From NCBI RefSeq assembly GCF_029023725.1, contig NZ_CP119075.1:5575501-5639500 (forward strand): DNA of 64,000 nucleotides, written 5' to 3'. How positions within the stretch are numbered: position 1 is the stretch's first letter; each line of letters begins with the position of its first letter. The DNA comes from Synoicihabitans lomoniglobus. Its GTDB lineage: Bacteria; Verrucomicrobiota; Verrucomicrobiia; Opitutales; Opitutaceae. This document shows positions 60,114 through 64,000 of the stretch, one piece after another. The notes under the pieces are model-generated. The model was given only the letters and a program-made list of their open reading frames with translations. It was not told where the DNA came from and ran no database searches. Position numbers and translations under genes: made by a program.

Positions 60114-61088
60114 ATGAACACGCCGATTCAAATTGTGGGGCAGGGGGTGGCGGGGTCGTGGTTGGCTTGGGAGTGTGAGCGGGCGGGGGTGGGTTTTCAG
60201 ATCATTGATCGCGGTCACGCGGAGGCCGCGTCGCGGGTGGGGGCGGGCTTGGTGAGCCCATTGACCGGGCGGCGGCTGGCGCCGACGTGGCGGTTTACGG
60301 AATGGCGGGATAGCGTGCTCGCGGCCTATCGCGAGATCGAGCAGGAGCTGGGGTGCCCATTGGTGCGGGAGTTGCGACTGCGGCGACAGTTTCGCGACGA
60401 TCGCGAGCGCGTTCGTTTCAAGGAGCGGGTGGCGGCGTCGGATGCCGCGCCGTGGGTTGAGTCGATCGATGACAACGGACTGTGGTTGCGCGGCGCATTT
60501 CAGGTCGAGACGGGTCGCCTGATAGCGGCGTTGCGCGAGCGTTGGATCGCTCAAGGGAAACTGGACGTCAGCGAGGTTGAGCCGGCGCGCGTGCCGACGA
60601 GCGAGGGGCGCACGGTCTGGTGCATCGGGGCGCGCGCGGTCGGGGCGATTGATATCGGTTGCGATTGGGAGCCGTCCAAAGGCGAGCTGGTGCGGGGGCG
60701 GATGGATGGGCTGGAGCCGGATGTGGTGCTCAATGATGGCCAATGGTTGCTGCCCCTGCCGGACGGGCATGTGCGGGTGGGGGCGACGTTTGAGCGTCAT
60801 GATCTCAAGCTGGAAGCAACGGAGGCGGCGCAACAGACCTTGCGGGAGGCGGCGGAACGGTTGGGCGGTCAACCCCTGCGCGAACCGGAAGCAGCGGTGG
60901 GCCTGCGGGTCACGGTCAAAGATCGGCGGCCGGTGGTGGGGTGGCTCGATGCCGAGCGGAGGGTCGGCGTGTTCGGCGGGCTGGCCGCCAAGGGGGCGCT
61001 GTGGGCTCCGGCGTTGGCGAGGCAATGGTTGGCGGATGGGTTGAGCGGTGGGCAAATTGAGGCGGAAGCGCGGGCGGATCGTTTTTGA
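60114..61088 (+). CDS. FAD-dependent oxidoreductase (DAO fold)
   Basis: 324 residues. The N-terminal Rossmann motif is IQIVGQGVAGSWLAWECERAG (GxGxxG), followed by an acidic residue in QIIDRGHAEAASRVGAGLVSPL. The C-terminal half contains LLPLPDGHVRVGATFERHD and GLRVTVKDRRPVVGWLDAE, then GVFGGLAAKGALWAPALARQWL. These are typical of D-amino-acid oxidase-fold enzymes, including the oxidase part of MnmC-like proteins. The substrate is unknown. Confidence 0.82.
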   Translation: MNTPIQIVGQGVAGSWLAWECERAGVGFQIIDRGHAEAASRVGAGLVSPLTGRRLAPTWRFTEWRDSVLAAYREIEQELGCPLVRELRLRRQFRDDRERVRFKERVAASDAAPWVESIDDNGLWLRGAFQVETGRLIAALRERWIAQGKLDVSEVEPARVPTSEGRTVWCIGARAVGAIDIGCDWEPSKGELVRGRMDGLEPDVVLNDGQWLLPLPDGHVRVGATFERHDLKLEATEAAQQTLREAAERLGGQPLREPEAAVGLRVTVKDRRPVVGWLDAERRVGVFGGLAAKGALWAPALARQWLADGLSGGQIEAEARADRF

Positions 61089-61199
61089 TGGGCCGGTGAT
61101 TGAACGAATCCGCGATACCGTTCGTCGCACGCAGAGGGCGTTTGATCGCATTTACTTTCTCTTTCGCCTCAAATCGGGCAGCCCAAAGGATTGGATTAA

Positions 61200-62276
61200 A
61201 TGATTGAATCTCGCTACACGAAGTGGATCGCCCTGATCGCCGTTTGGACGGCGGTTGGTCTCATTCTGAGCACGGAGGTCTACTTCACGGTGCGGGTGAC
61301 GCGGCCCGAGATTCAGTTCTGGGATGTATTGGCGTCGCAATACGCGCGCGTGTCGCTGTGGGCGCTGCTCACGCCGGTGATCCTGTGGCTGCGACGCGTG
61401 CTGCCGCTGAGCACCTGGCGATGGGTCGGTGGCGTGGGGTTTCACCTGACGTTGAGCCTCGCGGTGATGTCGGGCTACTATCTCGCGCGCATCGCGTTTG
61501 TGATGATCAAGCAAGGCGAGCCGATGGCTGATTTCTGGGAAGTGGCCTGGGTCAATTTCTTTGGCCGTAACCTCATCGACGTCGTCTTTTACTGGGCGAT
61601 CATGGGCGCGGGTTACACGTTTGAGATCTACCGCAAATACAAGAACGAGCAGATCAAGGCGGCCCAGTTGGAATCGCGCCTGGTGCAGACGGAGCTGAGC
61701 TCGCTCAAGCAGCAGCTGCATCCGCATTTTCTGTTCAACACCATGAACACGATCGCAGTGCTGGTGCGCGAGGCACGCAACGAGGAGGCGGTCAGTCTGT
61801 TGTCCAAACTCAGCGCGTTGTTGCGCATCTCGCTGGATACCTCGCGGGTGGAGGAGGTCACGGTGAGGCAGGAGATGGAGTTTTTGGAGCGTTACATCGA
61901 CATTCAGAAAATGCGGTTCGCCGACCGGTTGTCCGTGAGCACGGATATTTCGACCGAGGCATTGGAGGCGCGCATCCCAAACCTACTGCTGCAGCCGCTG
62001 GTGGAAAACGCGATTCTGCATGGTGTGGCGCCGAAAAGTGGTCCCGGTCTGGTGCGAGTGCTCGGTTCGGTGCTGGAGGGGCGTCTGCACCTGGAGGTGA
62101 TCGACAACGGCATGGGCATCGACAACGCCAAAACCGATCGGTCGCGCGAAGGTATCGGACTCACCAATACGCGCGAGCGGTTGAATCGCATTTACGGCAC
62201 GCACAGCCAACTGGTTTTAAAAAGTGAACCCGGGCAGGGCACGACGGTCTCCATCGTCTTGCCCCGCCGAGTCTGA
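61200..62276 (+). CDS. Sensor histidine kinase, LytS/YehU type
   Basis: 358 residues; a Shine-Dalgarno-like AAAGGA lies about 10 bp upstream. Four TM helices at about 7-30, 45-65, 75-97 and 122-140. A short coiled coil (KNEQIKAAQLESRLVQTELSSLKQQLHPHFLFNTMN) carries the phospho-acceptor His of the His_kinase (PF06580) domain. The ATPase has LLLQPLVENAILHGV (N box) and LEVIDNGMGID (G1). It senses a membrane or small-molecule signal and phosphorylates the adjacent LytTR regulator, 22 bp downstream. Confidence 0.93.
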   Translation: MIESRYTKWIALIAVWTAVGLILSTEVYFTVRVTRPEIQFWDVLASQYARVSLWALLTPVILWLRRVLPLSTWRWVGGVGFHLTLSLAVMSGYYLARIAFVMIKQGEPMADFWEVAWVNFFGRNLIDVVFYWAIMGAGYTFEIYRKYKNEQIKAAQLESRLVQTELSSLKQQLHPHFLFNTMNTIAVLVREARNEEAVSLLSKLSALLRISLDTSRVEEVTVRQEMEFLERYIDIQKMRFADRLSVSTDISTEALEARIPNLLLQPLVENAILHGVAPKSGPGLVRVLGSVLEGRLHLEVIDNGMGIDNAKTDRSREGIGLTNTRERLNRIYGTHSQLVLKSEPGQGTTVSIVLPRRV

Positions 62277-62298
62277 CCCCCGGTTTACCCGCTGCTTC

Positions 62299-63108
62299 AT
62301 GCCCTCCTCCAACTCCACGCCTCCGAATATGACTCCCTGTCGGGTCATCATTGTCGACGATGAGCCTGCGGCCCGGCGCGGCTTGAAACTCATGCTCAAG
62401 CCGGAGGCCGACATCGAAATCGTCGGCGAAGCCGGCGATGCGGAGACGGCGGTGAAGCTCGTGCGCAAGGTCCGGCCCGACCTGATGTTTTTGGATGTGC
62501 AGATGCCGGGTGGAGATGGGTTTTCCGTGGTGAGTGCGTTCGCGCCCGAGGAACGCCCGATGGTGGTGTTTGTCACCGCCTACGATCAACACGCGCTGCA
62601 CGCGTTTGAGGTGCATGCGATCGACTATCTGTTGAAGCCATTTGAGGACGACCGGTTTCAAGCCGCGTTGGTGCGGGTGAGGGAGGCGATGCGCACGCGG
62701 GAGACGACGGCGTTGAACGCCAAGGTGGATGCGTTGATCGCCCGTTTAGCCGACGGTGGCGGCGACGATGGCTTCAATGACCGTATTTTGGTCAAGTCAT
62801 CCGGCGAGATCTTCTTTCTCAAGCCCTCCGAAATCGACTGGATCGAGGCCGATGGTGACTACATGAAATTCCACGTCGCCGGTAAATCCCACCTCATGCG
62901 CGAAACGATGGGACGGTTGGAGGCGCGGCTCGACCCCAAGCGCTTTGTGCGCATTCACCGGTCGACAATCGTCAACCTCGATCGCGTGCGAAAACTCAGT
63001 CCGTCCTTTGTGGGTGAATACGCCGTCGTGTTGCAGGACGGCACCAAGCTGAAGCTGAGCCGCGGCTACCAGGACAAGCTGCAAACCCACTTGAAGGGCT
63101 TGTTGTAG
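62299..63108 (+). CDS. LytTR-family response regulator
   Basis: 269 residues from the ATG at 62299; the ATG at 62329 (MTPCRVIIVDDEP) is an alternative. The receiver domain has DDE at about 20-22, phospho-acceptor Asp66 in LMFLDVQMPG and Lys in IDYLLKPFE. The LytTR DNA-binding domain lies at about 160-265 (DRILVKSSGEIFFLKPSEIDWIEADGDYMKFHV, KRFVRIHRSTIVNLDRV). It is the partner of the LytS-type kinase. Targets are not visible here, although LytTR systems elsewhere control cstA-like transporters. Confidence 0.94.
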   Translation: MPSSNSTPPNMTPCRVIIVDDEPAARRGLKLMLKPEADIEIVGEAGDAETAVKLVRKVRPDLMFLDVQMPGGDGFSVVSAFAPEERPMVVFVTAYDQHALHAFEVHAIDYLLKPFEDDRFQAALVRVREAMRTRETTALNAKVDALIARLADGGGDDGFNDRILVKSSGEIFFLKPSEIDWIEADGDYMKFHVAGKSHLMRETMGRLEARLDPKRFVRIHRSTIVNLDRVRKLSPSFVGEYAVVLQDGTKLKLSRGYQDKLQTHLKGLL

Positions 63109-63408
63109 GGTAATTCCTGGTATGGTCACGCTTGCGTGGCGAGGCGGCCTGCCGGCAGGCTGCCCCCATTACCGACTGTTGCCATGAGGTCGGGAGTTCC
63201 CGGGCAGGGGCGACTGATCCGCGGATAATGACGGTGTTTCGATTTTGGGACGCGCCGATTCGCTGCTGGGAACATGGCGAAAACAGCACGATTTCAACCG
63301 GTTTGGGAATCGGGGTGGTGGTCGCAAATTCCCGGGCATTGGTCGCAACCTGGCGGCGGTTGATCGCATAGTGAGCATCGTGGAACCGGCCTTGCGTGTG
63401 ACGGGAGT
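63109..63408. other. 300-bp gap after the LytTR regulator
   Basis: No credible gene. It contains a perfect hairpin, GCCTGCCGGCAGGC, at about 63150-63163, with no clear T-tract, which may end the kinase-regulator operon. The promoter of the next gene should be in the right half. Confidence 0.5.
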
Positions 63409-64000
63409 ATGCACCCCGTTCGGCTCGGCCTTCTTTTACTTTGTCTGCTGTCTGTAACCCCCTCCCACGCCGCCTCGCGACGGGAAAAGGCCGACGAATT
63501 GGCGGCCCGGCAAGCCCACGCCCTGCTCGACCAAAGGTCATGGGCGCAAGTGGTGCGGATCGATAACGCCGACGCGTCGCGACGCCTGCCCCGGCAGACC
63601 TGGGCCACGGTGTTTGAGCTGGGAGGCCGTCTCTGGATCTACCTGCCGCGAACCGGCACGAGGAGTTTGTCTTACTACGCCGGGCACCTGCGTCGGGACA
63701 AAACGGACCTGACTGCAGTCCTCGGGCGAGTGCATGAAGGATTTCACGCCTACCGCACAATTGTGACCGATAACACCGCGGCCGTTCCCGAGGCGATGGA
63801 GCCTGCGGCGGGCAGTTTGCCGGAAGGCTGTTTCGTGGAAAGTCTGGCCAAACTCTGGTCCCTGCAAGCAGAGGGTGAGACCGTGATCGATGCAGATCTG
63901 GTGCTCTACTACGGCGGCTACACAGCGCGCGGGTGGGGGCATACCGTGCTCTGCTACCAAACGCCGGAAGGATGGTTTTCATGGGATTCACTGCGCCCGA
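63409..64000 (+). CDS. Secreted protein of unknown function, C-terminus beyond the window
   Basis: The frame starts at the ATG at 63409 and is open to the right edge (197 codons). A signal peptide (MHPVRLGLLLLCLLSVTPSHA) is followed by a mature part with EKADELAARQAHALLDQRSWAQVVRIDN, then RSLSYYAGHLRRDKTDL and LVLYYGGYTARGWGHTVLCYQ. The His in RGWGHTVL and Cys in LPEGCFVES, with conserved aromatic positions, could suggest a papain/NlpC-like fold, but that is only a guess. No family was recognised. Confidence 0.7.
   Translation, partial: MHPVRLGLLLLCLLSVTPSHAASRREKADELAARQAHALLDQRSWAQVVRIDNADASRRLPRQTWATVFELGGRLWIYLPRTGTRSLSYYAGHLRRDKTDLTAVLGRVHEGFHAYRTIVTDNTAAVPEAMEPAAGSLPEGCFVESLAKLWSLQAEGETVIDADLVLYYGGYTARGWGHTVLCYQTPEGWFSWDSLRP

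Noticed and set aside
1..64000. tRNA, rRNA or riboswitch genes
   Set aside because: None was recognised by eye in the intergenic gaps; ribH has no visible FMN riboswitch upstream.

Overview
The window is about 64 kb of GC-rich chromosomal DNA, densely coded on both strands. Gene content and style point to a Verrucomicrobiota bacterium, probably of the Opitutaceae. The clues are outer-membrane TonB receptors, a RAYT transposase with REP-like hairpins, DUF3127, a GxxExxY gene, and a secreted protease with a duplicated C-terminal module. That placement is inference, because no rRNA or tRNA gene was seen. Housekeeping genes lie throughout: a partial comEC and rarA at the left edge, then ribH-nusB-ftsY (6.2-8.2 kb), clpB, a dus gene, two Hsp20 genes, cstA, and a LytS/LytTR two-component pair near the right edge.

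Between 8.8 and 24 kb lie metal and anion handling genes. First is a His/Asp/Glu-rich TonB receptor with a small His/Cys membrane protein, divergent from a MacB/LolD-type ABC transporter, which suggests zinc. Next is a TetR gene with two matching operators facing a DsrE-family/flavin-fold gene pair. A copper cluster follows, with a Met-rich TonB receptor and a sialidase-fold protein fused to a CusF-like domain. Last come modB and modA, translationally coupled to a PhoD-like protein whose metal ligands look lost. From 24.4 to 33 kb a 2450-residue protein (receiver-like head plus about 2200 residues of coiled coil) diverges from a possible PilM-like membrane-anchored protein. It resembles the architecture of AglZ/FrzS of Myxococcus on a larger scale.

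The most striking region is 52.5-58.6 kb, a decaying chromosomal integron. A gene with the integron-specific patch of IntI (56365) is cut before its catalytic tyrosine by an IS3-family element. Leftward, after a 578-bp leader with three copies of a 19-bp repeat, lie three gene cassettes on the minus strand and a truncated fourth. The cassettes are bounded by attC sites whose R'' and R' cores are exactly complementary within each cassette (GTTGGAC/GTCCAAC, GTTGGCC/GGCCAAC, GTTAGGA/TCCTAAC). An IS110-family (IS1111-like) element sits inside the second attC, and its 3' non-coding end is where a guide (bridge/seek) RNA would lie. A 32-bp exact inverted repeat brackets the whole region.

Other repeat systems are also present. 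Four copies of a perfect 23-bp palindrome (AGTGTAACCAT-N-ATGGTTACACT) surround a small HTH gene at 39.8-40.4 kb. A GxxExxY gene is enclosed by 31-bp inverted repeats that contain its own start codon. REP-like hairpins and dispersed GCGAGCTCGCTCGCG-type repeats also occur. Start codons were chosen from signal peptides, family alignment by eye, ribosome-binding sites and neighbour spacing. No database search was possible.
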